Of a stretch of 64,000 nucleotides of DNA, positions 51,948 through 61,595 are shown in pieces. The notes beneath the pieces are model-generated. The model was not told where the DNA came from, searched no databases, and saw nothing but the letters and a program-made list of their open reading frames with translations. Each line of letters begins with the position of its first letter. Position 1 is the first letter of the stretch. A program made the position numbers and the translations under genes. The stretch is from Lachnospiraceae bacterium (GTDB lineage: Bacteria; Bacillota; Clostridia; Lachnospirales; Lachnospiraceae). The stretch lies in the NCBI GenBank assembly GCA_028693165.1, contig JAQUVX010000024.1, positions 1 to 64,000 on the forward strand. The letters run 5' to 3'.

Positions 51948-52667
51948 ATGGGATATGGACTTGGATATGGAATGGGCTTTGGCTATTTGGATCCGACGAT
52001 GATTCTGGTACTGATCGGGGCGGCGCTGTCCATGTGGGCATCTTCCCGCGTAAACAGTACGTTTCAGAAATATTCGCGGGTGCACAGCATGACCGGTATG
52101 ACCGGAGCGGAGGCCGCGAAGAAGCTCTTGAATTCTCAGGGGATTTATGATGTGACGGTTCAGCCGATCAGCGGACAGCTGACCGATCACTATGATCCGC
52201 GCACCAAGACGGTGAATCTGTCGGAGGCGGTCTATGGACAGACGTCTGTGGCGGCGATCGGTGTGGCAGCTCACGAGTGCGGCCATGCGATTCAGGACAA
52301 TGTGGGCTATGTTCCGCTGCGCCTGCGTGCGGCGTTTGTCCCGGTGGCAAACCTGGGCAGCAAGCTTTCCTGGCCGCTGATTCTGATCGGGCTGTTCTTG
52401 AGCATGACGCCGTTTATCGAGATCGGCATCTGGATGTTTGTGCTCGCGATTCTGTTTCAGGTGATCACACTGCCGGTGGAGTTCAATGCTTCGGGCCGCG
52501 CAGTCAAATTGTTAGATCAGGTAGGAATCCTGCAAACGCAGGAGGTGGACGGGACGAAGAAGGTTCTGGGTGCAGCGGCACTCACCTATGTGGCGGCGGT
52601 AGCGGCATCTCTGCTCCAGCTGCTGCGTCTGGTTATCCTGTTTGGAGGACGAAGAAGAAATGACTAA
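51948..52667 (+). CDS. Membrane zinc metallopeptidase (YugP-type)
   Basis: 239 aa with an N-terminal Gly/Tyr-rich start, one early span (about 15-32), a zinc site HECGH (109-113) in AAHECGHAIQD, and two to three C-terminal spans. This is the Zn_peptidase_2/YugP family, neutral metallopeptidases of unknown substrate. Its fixed place between fmt and rsmB in many clostridia suggests a link to translation or membrane protein quality, but that is inference. GGAG lies 8 nt upstream, inside the end of fmt. Confidence 0.88.
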   Translation: MGYGLGYGMGFGYLDPTMILVLIGAALSMWASSRVNSTFQKYSRVHSMTGMTGAEAAKKLLNSQGIYDVTVQPISGQLTDHYDPRTKTVNLSEAVYGQTSVAAIGVAAHECGHAIQDNVGYVPLRLRAAFVPVANLGSKLSWPLILIGLFLSMTPFIEIGIWMFVLAILFQVITLPVEFNASGRAVKLLDQVGILQTQEVDGTKKVLGAAALTYVAAVAASLLQLLRLVILFGGRRRND

Positions 52668-54006
52668 ACCGACAACAAAACCGACTGAGAGCCGCGAGAT
52701 CATCCTGGATGTCCTGATGGAGATTCTGGAGAAGGGCGGATACAGCCACGTGATTCTCAGACAGGCGCTGGAAAAGTATCAATATCTGGAAAAGTCGGAC
52801 CGTGCGTTCATCACCCGTGTGGTGGAGGGGACGATCGAATACCGGCTGACGATCGATGCGATTCTGGATCAGTGCTCGAAGGTAAGCGTTGCAAAGATGA
52901 AACCGGTCATCCGAACGATTCTTCGGATGTCGGTCTATCAGATTCTCTGGATGGACCGGATTCCGGACAGCGCCGTGTGCAATGAGGCGGTAAACCTGAC
53001 GATTCACAGACATTTTCAGGGTCTGAAGGGCTTTGTAAACGGAGTCCTGCGGACGATCGTGCGGCAGAAGGACAGTTTTACATTCACGGACTGGTCCAGA
53101 CGCTATTCGATGCCGGACTGGCTGATCGAGCTGTGGAAGCGCCAGTATCCGGCGGCTGTGGTGGAATCGATGCTGCAGGCATTTCTGGAGGATATTCCCA
53201 CGACGGTACGCTGCAATCTGGACAAGGCTTCCATGGAGGAGATTTCCGACAGCCTAGAGCGGCAGGGCGTGGAGGTCACGGTAAGTCCGCTGGCACCGCA
53301 CGCGCTGCTTCTGGAGCATTATGATTATTTGGACGGTCTGGAGGCATTTCAGAAAGGCTGGATTCAGGTGCAGGATGTAAGCTCCGGCTTTGCCAGTGAG
53401 GTGGCAAACCCCAGGGCAGGAGATCAGATTCTGGATGTCTGCGGCGCGCCGGGCGGCAAGAGCCTTCATCTGGCGGACAAATTAAAGGGAACCGGACTTG
53501 TGGTAGTCCGCGATCTGACGGAGGCGAAGATCCGTCTGGTGGAGGACAATTTAGAGCGGACCGGGTTTACCAATCTGCGTGCCGAGGTATGGGATGCGCG
53601 GGAGTTTGATCCTGCGTGGGAGGAAAAGGCGGATATTGTGATGGCGGATCTTCCCTGTTCCGGATTTGGCATTATCGGAAAGAAACCGGATATCAAATAT
53701 CAGGCATCCCCGGAGAAACTGCAGGAGCTGGTGAAGCTGCAGCAGGAGATTCTGACGGTGGCTTCCCGCTATGTCAAACCGGGCGGAAAGCTGATCTACA
53801 GCACCTGTACCATCGACCGCATGGAGAACGAAGATCAGCGAAGCTGGTTTCTGGAGCATTTTCCTTTTGAGAGCAGCAGCTTAACGGGACTGCTTGGGGA
53901 ATCAATCAGCGAGGAGACGCTGGAAGATGGCTATGTACAGCTGATTCCGGGGCGTTATCCCTGTGACGGGTTCTTCATTGCAGCATTCCAAAAACATAAG
54001 GATTGA
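52660..54006 (+). CDS. rsmB: 16S rRNA (cytosine-967-C5)-methyltransferase
   Basis: 448 aa from ATG 52660 (GGAGGACGAAGAA upstream), overlapping the peptidase gene by 8 nt. An N-terminal NusB-like RNA-binding domain (about 1-140) precedes the Rossmann methyltransferase with SAM loop VCGAPGGKS, ADLPCSGFG and STCTIDRMENEDQ carrying the two catalytic Cys. It methylates C967 of 16S rRNA. Confidence 0.94.
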   Translation: MTKPTTKPTESREIILDVLMEILEKGGYSHVILRQALEKYQYLEKSDRAFITRVVEGTIEYRLTIDAILDQCSKVSVAKMKPVIRTILRMSVYQILWMDRIPDSAVCNEAVNLTIHRHFQGLKGFVNGVLRTIVRQKDSFTFTDWSRRYSMPDWLIELWKRQYPAAVVESMLQAFLEDIPTTVRCNLDKASMEEISDSLERQGVEVTVSPLAPHALLLEHYDYLDGLEAFQKGWIQVQDVSSGFASEVANPRAGDQILDVCGAPGGKSLHLADKLKGTGLVVVRDLTEAKIRLVEDNLERTGFTNLRAEVWDAREFDPAWEEKADIVMADLPCSGFGIIGKKPDIKYQASPEKLQELVKLQQEILTVASRYVKPGGKLIYSTCTIDRMENEDQRSWFLEHFPFESSSLTGLLGESISEETLEDGYVQLIPGRYPCDGFFIAAFQKHKD

Positions 54007-54013
54007 GGTTATC

Positions 54014-55084
54014 ATGGAAACAATCATGGAAAAGAAGGATATCAAGTCACTGTATCTGACAGAGCTGGAGGAGGCGGTTCGCAGCCTTGGGGACAAGCCC
54101 TTCCGCGCAAAGCAGATCTACCAGTGGCTGCACGAAAAACTGGTCACGGATTTTGATGAGATGAGCAACTTGTCCCGGGAGCTTCGGGGAAAGCTGAAGG
54201 AGCACTTTTACCTGACAGCGCTGGAGCCGGTGGATGTGAAGATCTCTCAGATTGACGGGACGCGCAAATATCTGTTTCGTCTGGCAGACGGCAACGTGAT
54301 CGAGAGTGTCTGGATGCAGTATCATCACGGCAATTCCGTGTGTATCTCATCGCAGGTGGGCTGCCGTATGGGCTGCCGGTTCTGTGCCTCCACACTGGAC
54401 GGTCTGGCGCGGAATCTGACGGCGGCAGAGATGCTGGATCAGATCTACCGGATTCAGAGCCTGACAAACGAACGGGTGTCTAACATCGTCATCATGGGTT
54501 CTGGCGAACCGATGGATAATTATGACAATGTGATTCGTTTCCTTCATATGATTTCCGATGATCACGGCTTACATATCAGCCAGCGGAATATCACGGTTTC
54601 CACCTGCGGGATCGTGCCTGGCATCCGGAAGCTGGCGGAGGAGGATTTGCAGATTACACTGGCGCTTTCCCTGCATGCACCAAACGATGCGGTGCGAAAG
54701 ACTCTGATGCCGATCGCCAACCGCTACGCGCTCGCGGATGTGCTGGATGCCTGCCGGTATTATTTTGAGAAGACCGGACGGCGGCTGACCTTTGAATACA
54801 GTCTGGTCAGCAAGGTCAATGACAATCTGGGCGAGGCCAGGGCGCTGGCGGCTCTCTTAAAGGGGATGCACGGCCATGTGAACCTGATTCCGGTCAATCC
54901 GATCAAGGAGCGGGATTATGTGCAGTCAGGCCAGAAGGCCATACAGGATTTCAAGAATTATCTGGAAAAGAACGGCATCAACGTCACCGTCCGCAGAGAG
55001 ATGGGGCGTGACATCAACGGTGCCTGCGGACAGCTCAGAAAGAGCTTTCTGGAGGAAGAAGGAAAGGAGGTTGAGGAAGTATGA
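54014..55084 (+). CDS. rlmN: Dual-specificity RNA methyltransferase RlmN
   Basis: 356 aa from ATG 54014 (GAGG 6-8 nt upstream). Radical-SAM cluster CRMGCRFC (117-124), the methyl-carrying Cys region GACGQLR at the C-terminus, and MGSGEPMDNYDN identify RlmN, which makes 2-methyladenosine in 23S rRNA A2503 and some tRNAs. Its stop overlaps the stp start (ATGA). Confidence 0.95.
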   Translation: METIMEKKDIKSLYLTELEEAVRSLGDKPFRAKQIYQWLHEKLVTDFDEMSNLSRELRGKLKEHFYLTALEPVDVKISQIDGTRKYLFRLADGNVIESVWMQYHHGNSVCISSQVGCRMGCRFCASTLDGLARNLTAAEMLDQIYRIQSLTNERVSNIVIMGSGEPMDNYDNVIRFLHMISDDHGLHISQRNITVSTCGIVPGIRKLAEEDLQITLALSLHAPNDAVRKTLMPIANRYALADVLDACRYYFEKTGRRLTFEYSLVSKVNDNLGEARALAALLKGMHGHVNLIPVNPIKERDYVQSGQKAIQDFKNYLEKNGINVTVRREMGRDINGACGQLRKSFLEEEGKEVEEV

Positions 55085-55824
55085 AGGCATGTGCGCTTAC
55101 GGACGTGGGACAGAAAAGAAGCATGAATCAGGATTTTATCTATTCCTCAACGACTCCGGTTGGCTCCCTGGACAATCTGTTTATCGTGGCAGACGGGATG
55201 GGAGGACATCAGGCAGGGGATTTCGCGTCCCGCTACGTGGTGGACAATCTGGTGGAGTTTTTTAAGACCGAGCATTCGGACAAGGATGTTCACGGCATTT
55301 TGAAAGAAGGAATCCGGAAAATCAACCGGGAGCTGTATGAGGAGGCCAGCGAGAATGCGGATCTTCGAGGCATGGGAAGCACGCTGGTGCTTGCCACCAT
55401 CAAGGGGAATGTGCTGTATGTGGCCAATATCGGCGACAGTCGTCTCTACCTGCTGCGGGATGAATTGCAGCAGATCACAAAAGACCACTCCTATGTGGAG
55501 GAACTGGTGGCCCTCGGCAAGATGAAGCGGGGCAGCAGGGATTATCAGGAAAAAAAGAATATCATCACCAGAGCAGTCGGTGCCGCAGAGGATGTGGATA
55601 TCGATTTGTTTGCGTTGAAGCTGAGGAGCCGGGACACGATTTTAATGTGTTCGGACGGACTGAGCAATATGGTGGATGAATTTGAAATCGAATATATCAT
55701 TCGCTCGGAAGAGAGCGTGGAGCAAAAGGCAGAGAGTCTGGTAGAAGCTGCAAACCGCGGCGGCGGTAAGGACAATATTTCGGTTGCCCTGATCGAACCG
55801 CAGATAAGCGAGGTGAGCTTATGA
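55081..55824 (+). CDS. stp: PP2C-type serine/threonine protein phosphatase
   Basis: 247 aa, soluble. PPM motifs with metal-binding Asp: ADGMGGHQAGD, NIGDSRLYLL, CSDGLSNMVD and GGGKDNISV. It reverses phosphorylation by the next gene's kinase, PrkC. Four-base overlaps on both sides (ATGA) tie rlmN, stp and prkC translationally. Confidence 0.95.
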   Translation: MKACALTDVGQKRSMNQDFIYSSTTPVGSLDNLFIVADGMGGHQAGDFASRYVVDNLVEFFKTEHSDKDVHGILKEGIRKINRELYEEASENADLRGMGSTLVLATIKGNVLYVANIGDSRLYLLRDELQQITKDHSYVEELVALGKMKRGSRDYQEKKNIITRAVGAAEDVDIDLFALKLRSRDTILMCSDGLSNMVDEFEIEYIIRSEESVEQKAESLVEAANRGGGKDNISVALIEPQISEVSL

Positions 55825-57968
55825 TACTGAGACCGGGTACATTTTTACAGGATCGTTATGAGATTGTAGAGCAGATCGGCTCCGGCGGAATGTCCGTCGT
55901 ATACAAGGCCAAATGCCACAAGCTGAACCGTCTGGTGGCAATCAAGGTTCTGAAGGAAGAATTCAGCAGCGACGGCAATTTTGTGAGCAAGTTCAAGATG
56001 GAAGCGCAGGCGGCCGCGGGACTATCTCACCCGAATATCGTCAGTGTCTATGACGTTATCGATGAGGGGAAGATCCATTATATCGTCATGGAGCTGATCG
56101 AGGGCATTACCCTGAAAAGCTATATCGCGAAGAAGGAAAAGCTGGAGATCAAGGAGAGTATCGGAATTGCCATTCAGGTGGCGCAGGGCATTGCGGCGGC
56201 ACATGAGCAGCACATTATCCACCGTGATATCAAGCCGCAGAATATGATTATCTCCAAGGACGGCAAAGTCAAGGTTGCAGATTTCGGCATTGCACGCGCG
56301 GTGTCGGCACAGACGCTGAATTCCGCGGCGATCGGTTCGGTGCATTACATTTCACCGGAGCAGGCCAAGGGCGCACGCAGTGACGAGCGCAGTGATATCT
56401 ATTCGCTTGGCATCACCATGTACGAGATGGTGACGGGCCGCGTCCCTTATGAGGGAGACAATACGGTTTCCATCGCGCTGGCGCATCTGGAGGATGCGAT
56501 GGTTCCGCCGAGTGTATATAACCCGGAGATTCCGGTCAGCCTGGAACGTATCATCATGAAATGTACGGAGAAGCGTCCGGAACGGCGCTACGCCAGTGCC
56601 AATGACGTGATTGCGGATCTGCGGAAAGCGCTGATCCAGCCGGACGGCGGGTTCGTACAGGATTCTGTCCAGGTGAGGGCATTAAACGGAGAGACCGTCC
56701 CGATCAGTGAAGAGGAGCTGGCACGGATCAAGGAAGGAAAGCGTCCGACGGAGCCGGAATCGATTCGCACGATGGTCAGGGAGAGAACGCCGGTTCGGGA
56801 GTATGTGCCGGAGACAGCGGCCACCCGTAAACCGACGGAGCGTGAAAATGCGTCGGAGGAAGCAGTCAATCCGAAGATTGAGCGGCTTTTGGCAGGGGCA
56901 GGCATCATTGTGGCGATCATTATCGTTGCCGTACTGATTGTGGTATTTTCAAAGCTTGGCGGACTGTTCCATTCCGGTACCGGAAAGCTTCCGGGAGAGA
57001 CGGCCACAGAACTGATGTCAGAAACGGATCTGGAGGTATCGGCACTGAAGGATACCGAGGTTTATATGCCGGATGTGCGCGGGATGTCAGAGGATATGGC
57101 GGAAGCACAGCTGAAGGAAAAGCTCTTGACCATGAAGCGGACCTATGAATACTTCGATGATGTGGAGAAAGGCAAGGTCGCACGCCAGAACCCGGAGTCG
57201 GGTGAGGTGGTCTTAAAGGGAAGCAATGTAAATGTTGTGGTGAGCAACGGTTCGGACAAGCTGAATCTGACCGAACTTGGCATCAGCGGGCTGGACGGCG
57301 CGACGGCCCAGAAGTTCCTTACCAGCAAGAATCTGGTGGTTGAGGTGGTCGAGGAAGAAAGTGATACCGTACCGAAGGGCAAGGTACTGCGCTACGATCC
57401 GGAACGGGTGGCAGAGGGCGGAAACGTGAAGCTCTATGTCAGCACCGGCCCTCATATCGACACGGTGCCGGTTCCGGCGCTGGTGGGTAAGCCGGAGGTC
57501 GAAGCCATCGCACTGCTGGCGGAAGCAGGGCTTTCACCGGGAAACACCAGCACACAGAACAGTGATACCGTGGAAAGCGGCAGTATTATCAGCCAGGATA
57601 GAGAAATCGGAACGCAGGTGGAGGTGGGCGGCAAGGTTGGCTATGTGGTCAGCAGCGGTCCGGAGATCCGCCATCAGCGCTATGTGGCCTCGATCAACGA
57701 GGTGTATGATATGAGTTACCTGATCGGACCGGGAGCCGGAAGCTCCAGTGTGACGATCATGATCCGTCTGCGTCAGGGAGCGGACGATAATCCGCAGTAT
57801 AAAGTGCTGACCAGTGCCGTGACGGTCAAGGGAGATGTACTGATGCCGATCAGCTATACCAGTATCGAAAGTATGAACGGAACCTCGGAGGGAGAATTGG
57901 AGGTTGTGGATGTGAATTCAGGCGTGGTTCTGAAAACCTATCCGCTCACATTCTTCCCGATGGATTAG
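55821..57968 (+). CDS. prkC: Serine/threonine kinase with PASTA domains (PrkC/PknB type)
   Basis: 715 aa. Kinase domain: GSGGMSVVY (20-28), Lys42, catalytic HRDIKPQN (134-141), DFG (154-156). A juxtamembrane Arg/Glu linker, one span (about 355-378) and three extracellular PASTA repeats follow, then a C-terminal beta-rich domain of about 100 residues. PASTA units sense muropeptides or lipid II; the kinase controls wall growth, division or spore germination. It fits the nearby murE/murF context. Confidence 0.95.
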   Translation: MILRPGTFLQDRYEIVEQIGSGGMSVVYKAKCHKLNRLVAIKVLKEEFSSDGNFVSKFKMEAQAAAGLSHPNIVSVYDVIDEGKIHYIVMELIEGITLKSYIAKKEKLEIKESIGIAIQVAQGIAAAHEQHIIHRDIKPQNMIISKDGKVKVADFGIARAVSAQTLNSAAIGSVHYISPEQAKGARSDERSDIYSLGITMYEMVTGRVPYEGDNTVSIALAHLEDAMVPPSVYNPEIPVSLERIIMKCTEKRPERRYASANDVIADLRKALIQPDGGFVQDSVQVRALNGETVPISEEELARIKEGKRPTEPESIRTMVRERTPVREYVPETAATRKPTERENASEEAVNPKIERLLAGAGIIVAIIIVAVLIVVFSKLGGLFHSGTGKLPGETATELMSETDLEVSALKDTEVYMPDVRGMSEDMAEAQLKEKLLTMKRTYEYFDDVEKGKVARQNPESGEVVLKGSNVNVVVSNGSDKLNLTELGISGLDGATAQKFLTSKNLVVEVVEEESDTVPKGKVLRYDPERVAEGGNVKLYVSTGPHIDTVPVPALVGKPEVEAIALLAEAGLSPGNTSTQNSDTVESGSIISQDREIGTQVEVGGKVGYVVSSGPEIRHQRYVASINEVYDMSYLIGPGAGSSSVTIMIRLRQGADDNPQYKVLTSAVTVKGDVLMPISYTSIESMNGTSEGELEVVDVNSGVVLKTYPLTFFPMD

Positions 57969-57981
57969 CAGGACGGGACAG

Positions 57982-58863
57982 ATGACAGGAAAAATAATTA
58001 AAGGAATTGCAGGATTTTATTATGTCCACGACCGGAACAGCAGGGTGTATGCGTGCAAGGCCAAGGGGATTTTCCGCAACCGCGGGATCAAGCCGGTTGT
58101 AGGGGATGATGTGGAATTTACCGTGCTGGACGAGGCGGCTCTGGAAGGGAATATCGATCAGATTCTTCCCAGAAAGAATGTCCTCGTGAGGCCGGCATCC
58201 GCCAATGTGGATCAGGCGCTGGTGGTGTTTGCTATCACGCAGCCTGAGCCGAACCTCAACCTTCTGGACCGTTTTCTGGTCATGATGATGGTGCAGGAGA
58301 TTCCGGTCACCATCTGCTTTAACAAGATTGATCTTCTGGACGGTGAGCAGCAGGAAAATTATCGCCGGATTTATGAGAAGGCGGGATATCCGGTCATGTT
58401 TGTCAGCACCTATGAGGACTGCGGAATCGAGGCGGTACGCAGCTTTCTGAGGGGCAAAACGACGATTCTGGCCGGGCCCTCCGGTGTGGGAAAATCTTCT
58501 CTGACCAATCTTTTGCAGCCGGAGGCCGAGATGGAGACCGGAAGCATCAGCGAGAAGATTCAGCGCGGAAAGCATACGACCCGCCATGCGGAGCTGTTCT
58601 GTGTGGAAACGGATACCTATCTGATGGACACGCCAGGCTTCAGCTCCATGCACCTCGAAGAGATTGAAGCCGGGGAACTGAAATATTATTTTCCGGAATT
58701 TGGCAATTATGAGTCGGAATGCCGGTTTCTGGCGGACTGTGTCCATGTGGGAGAGCCGGTGTGCGGCGTGAAGGCCGCTGTGGCACGGGGCGAGATCAGC
58801 CAGAGCCGTTATGACAATTACCTGCTTTTGTATCAGGATCTGAAAGAACGCAGAAAATATTAA
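57982..58863 (+). CDS. rsgA: Ribosome small-subunit-dependent GTPase RsgA
   Basis: 293 aa, circularly permuted GTPase: N-terminal OB-fold, G4 before G1, FNKIDLLD, GPSGVGKSS (165-173), DTPGFSS (216-222), and a C-terminal zinc motif with Cys/His (CRFLADCVHVGEPVCGV). It acts in 30S maturation. GGACGGGACAG is upstream of ATG; it is 13 nt after prkC, the common prkC-rsgA-rpe-thiN order of firmicutes. Confidence 0.95.
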   Translation: MTGKIIKGIAGFYYVHDRNSRVYACKAKGIFRNRGIKPVVGDDVEFTVLDEAALEGNIDQILPRKNVLVRPASANVDQALVVFAITQPEPNLNLLDRFLVMMMVQEIPVTICFNKIDLLDGEQQENYRRIYEKAGYPVMFVSTYEDCGIEAVRSFLRGKTTILAGPSGVGKSSLTNLLQPEAEMETGSISEKIQRGKHTTRHAELFCVETDTYLMDTPGFSSMHLEEIEAGELKYYFPEFGNYESECRFLADCVHVGEPVCGVKAAVARGEISQSRYDNYLLLYQDLKERRKY

Positions 58864-58875
58864 GGAGAATGAACG

Positions 58876-59538
58876 ATGTATAAGTTAGCACCATCCATTT
58901 TGGCGGCAGATTTCAAAAAGCTGGGACAGGAGATCGAGACGATATCCCGGGCCGGGGCAGAGTACATTCATATCGACGTGATGGACGGGATGTATGTTCC
59001 GAGTATTTCCTTTGGTATGCCGGTGATTCAGAGTGTCCGCTCCTGTACGGACAAGGTGTTTGATGTACACATGATGGTGGAGGAGCCGGGACGCTATGCG
59101 GAGGCCATGAAGGATGCGGGGGCGGATCTTCTGTGCGTGCATCAGGAGGCATGCTGCCATCTGGACCGCACCATCCAGCAGATTAAGGGACTTGGTATGA
59201 TGGCCGGTGTGGCACTCAATCCGGCGACTCCTGTGGAGACACTGGAATATGTGCTGGATCAGGTGGACATGGTGCTTCTGATGTCGGTAAATCCGGGCTT
59301 TGGCGGGCAGAAATTCCTGCCCTATGTGCTGGATAAGATCCGCAGACTGAGAGCTATGCTGGATGCGCGGGGACTTGCCACGGACATCCAGGTGGACGGC
59401 GGCATCGGTCTGGGCAATGTGAAGGACGTCATGGAGTCCGGAGCCAATGTGATCGTGGCAGGTTCTGCCGTGTTCGGCGGAGACGCAGCCGCCAACGTGC
59501 AGGCATTTCACCATATTTTCGAGGAAATGGAACGATGA
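58876..59538 (+). CDS. rpe: Ribulose-phosphate 3-epimerase
   Basis: 220 aa TIM barrel: start YKLAPSILAADF, HIDVMDGMYVPSISFG and VNPGFGGQKF are diagnostic, with metal-binding His/Asp. It interconverts ribulose-5-P and xylulose-5-P in the pentose-phosphate pathway. AAGGAG lies about 8 nt upstream. Overlaps thiN by 4 nt (ATGA). Confidence 0.96.
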   Translation: MYKLAPSILAADFKKLGQEIETISRAGAEYIHIDVMDGMYVPSISFGMPVIQSVRSCTDKVFDVHMMVEEPGRYAEAMKDAGADLLCVHQEACCHLDRTIQQIKGLGMMAGVALNPATPVETLEYVLDQVDMVLLMSVNPGFGGQKFLPYVLDKIRRLRAMLDARGLATDIQVDGGIGLGNVKDVMESGANVIVAGSAVFGGDAAANVQAFHHIFEEMER

Positions 59539-60191
59539 AAGCATGTCTTATTGTGACAGGGGGAAAGCTGGATCTGGCTTTCGCCCGGTCTTTTTTAGAG
59601 AAGGAATCATTTCAGAAAATTATCGCAGTGGATGCAGGTCTGGAATATGTCGAGGCGCTCGGTCTGGAGCCGGATTATATCGTGGGAGATTTTGACACGG
59701 TAGACCCATCGGTGCTGGAGCGCTTCCGCAGACTGCCCTTCATCGTGTGGGAGCAGCATAAGCCGGAGAAGAATGAGACCGATACCGAGCTGGCCCGGAA
59801 CCGGGCGCTGACGCTCGGCTGCAGCCGGATTGTATTTTTGGGAGCAACCGGGGGACGGCTGGATCACATGATGGGCAATCTCCATGCGCTGTATGCCTGT
59901 ATGCAGAGCGGCGTGGAGGCGTATCTGGTGGATCGCCAGAACCGGGTCTGTCTGCTGGATGCGGACAGGACGTTTACCCGCACGTCTCTGTGGGGGAACT
60001 ATGTATCTTTTCTGCCTTACAGTGAGGAAGTGAAGGGCATTACGCTGGAGGGGTTTAAGTACCCGCTCCAGGACAAAACGATTCGCAGAGGAGAGGAAGT
60101 GGGGCTTTGCATCAGCAATGAGCTGACAGGGGACACGGCCAGATTGCACTTTGATGAGGGAATCCTGATCTGTGTGGAGTCCTGCGACTGA
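59535..60191 (+). CDS. thiN: Thiamine pyrophosphokinase
   Basis: 218 aa. VDAGLEYVEALGLEPDYIVGDFDTV and the NETDTELA segment with LGATGGRLDHMMGNL are family marks. It moves pyrophosphate from ATP to thiamine, giving TPP, the cofactor used for example by the oxidoreductase at 28421. Ends 17 nt before the second MATE gene. Confidence 0.93.
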   Translation: MKACLIVTGGKLDLAFARSFLEKESFQKIIAVDAGLEYVEALGLEPDYIVGDFDTVDPSVLERFRRLPFIVWEQHKPEKNETDTELARNRALTLGCSRIVFLGATGGRLDHMMGNLHALYACMQSGVEAYLVDRQNRVCLLDADRTFTRTSLWGNYVSFLPYSEEVKGITLEGFKYPLQDKTIRRGEEVGLCISNELTGDTARLHFDEGILICVESCD

Positions 60192-60208
60192 AAGAGGAAG
60201 AGAATCTT

Positions 60209-61525
60209 ATGAAATCGATCAACAAATTATTTGTAAAATATGTATCGCAGAATGTGTTTGGGATGGTTGGAATCTCCTTTTACATTCTGGCAGATACATT
60301 TTTTATATCTCTGGCCGAGGGGGCCAACGGTATCACGGCGCTCAATCTGGTGCTGCCGATCTACAGTGTCATTCTGGCGATTGGTGCCATGATCGGCGTC
60401 GGATCGGCCATCCGCTTTAAGATTTTGCGGGCGCAGGGGGAGCGCGAGGCAGAACGGTATTTTTCCAATGCGATCGAATTTACGCTGCTGTTCGGTGTTG
60501 TGTTTATGGTGCTGGGGGGCATGTTTCCGGACCGCATTCTCAGGCTGCTTGGCGCGGATGCGGTCATCGTTCAGACCGGAACTGCGTATACCCGGATCTT
60601 CATGCTGTTTGCACCCTGCTTTATGTGGAACCATGTCTGCAATGCCTTCGTGCGCAATGACGGGGCGCCTACGATGGCGATGATCGCCACAGTGTGCAGC
60701 AGTCTGTTTAATATTGTCATGGATTACGTGCTGATGTTTCCGCTGGGGATGGGCATGGCGGGGGCGGCATTGGCGACCGCGGTTTCTCCGATCATCGGGA
60801 TTTTAATCTGCTGCATCCATTTTGCCTCCAAAAAGAATACCATCCGGTTTCAGTTCGGGCTGCCGTCTGTGAAACGGCTGCTTCAAGCATGTGAACTGGG
60901 GGTGTCGGCTTTTATCGGCGAGTTTGCCTCCGGGGTGACGACGGTGGTATTCAACGTTCTGATTCTGGGATTGGCCGGCAATGTCGGCGTGGCGGCTTAC
61001 GGGGTGATTGCCAATACCTCACTGGTTGCGATTTCCGTATTTAACGGGGTGTCGCAGGGCTCTCAGCCGCTGTTCAGTGATCTCTACGGCAGGGGCGATA
61101 CGGCATCCGTCCGGCGCGTCCTGCATCTGAGCATTGCGACCGGAGTGGTTCTGGCACTGATCATGATCACGTTGTCTCATGTGCTGGCGGAGCCGATCGT
61201 GGCGGTCTTTAACAGCGCGGGGGACCGCCAGATGGAAGCCTATGCGGTGCAGGGAATCAAGCTGTATTTTACGGGATTTCTGTTTGCCGGATTCAATATC
61301 ATCGGAGCTGGGTATCTGAGTGCGGTGGCGGCGGCAGGCTGGGCATTTGTGGCATCGGTCTCAAGGGGAATCGTGGCGATCGTGCTCTGTGCGCTGACCC
61401 TGTCCGTACTTCTGGGGCTCAATGGAGTCTGGCTGGCATTTCCGGCAGCAGAGATGATCACAGGTGTGGTCACTGTGGTCGGCATTCACCGGTCACACAA
61501 AACTGGACTGGCCAAAAAGCGATAA
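60209..61525 (+). CDS. MATE family antiporter (second copy)
   Basis: 438 aa, about 12 hydrophobic spans in two homologous halves. It differs clearly from the copy at 9586 (the N-terminus is MKSINKLFVKYVSQNVFGMV). GAGGAAGAG is upstream. It follows thiN in the same direction at 17 nt, so co-transcription is likely; a role in vitamin or drug export is unknown. Confidence 0.85.
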   Translation: MKSINKLFVKYVSQNVFGMVGISFYILADTFFISLAEGANGITALNLVLPIYSVILAIGAMIGVGSAIRFKILRAQGEREAERYFSNAIEFTLLFGVVFMVLGGMFPDRILRLLGADAVIVQTGTAYTRIFMLFAPCFMWNHVCNAFVRNDGAPTMAMIATVCSSLFNIVMDYVLMFPLGMGMAGAALATAVSPIIGILICCIHFASKKNTIRFQFGLPSVKRLLQACELGVSAFIGEFASGVTTVVFNVLILGLAGNVGVAAYGVIANTSLVAISVFNGVSQGSQPLFSDLYGRGDTASVRRVLHLSIATGVVLALIMITLSHVLAEPIVAVFNSAGDRQMEAYAVQGIKLYFTGFLFAGFNIIGAGYLSAVAAAGWAFVASVSRGIVAIVLCALTLSVLLGLNGVWLAFPAAEMITGVVTVVGIHRSHKTGLAKKR

Positions 61526-61556
61526 ACTGGATATTTTTAACACTCCACTTGCGTGC

Positions 61557-61562
61557 TATGAT
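61557..61562 (+). promoter_or_regulatory. Extended -10 element before the ECF S-component gene
   Basis: TGC-TATGAT at 61554-61562 is an extended -10; the -35 (TTTTTA near 61534) is poor. No riboswitch is visible in the 70-nt gap. Confidence 0.4.
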
Positions 61563-61595
61563 AGCTAACATCAAACAACAAGAGGAGTGTAGATT

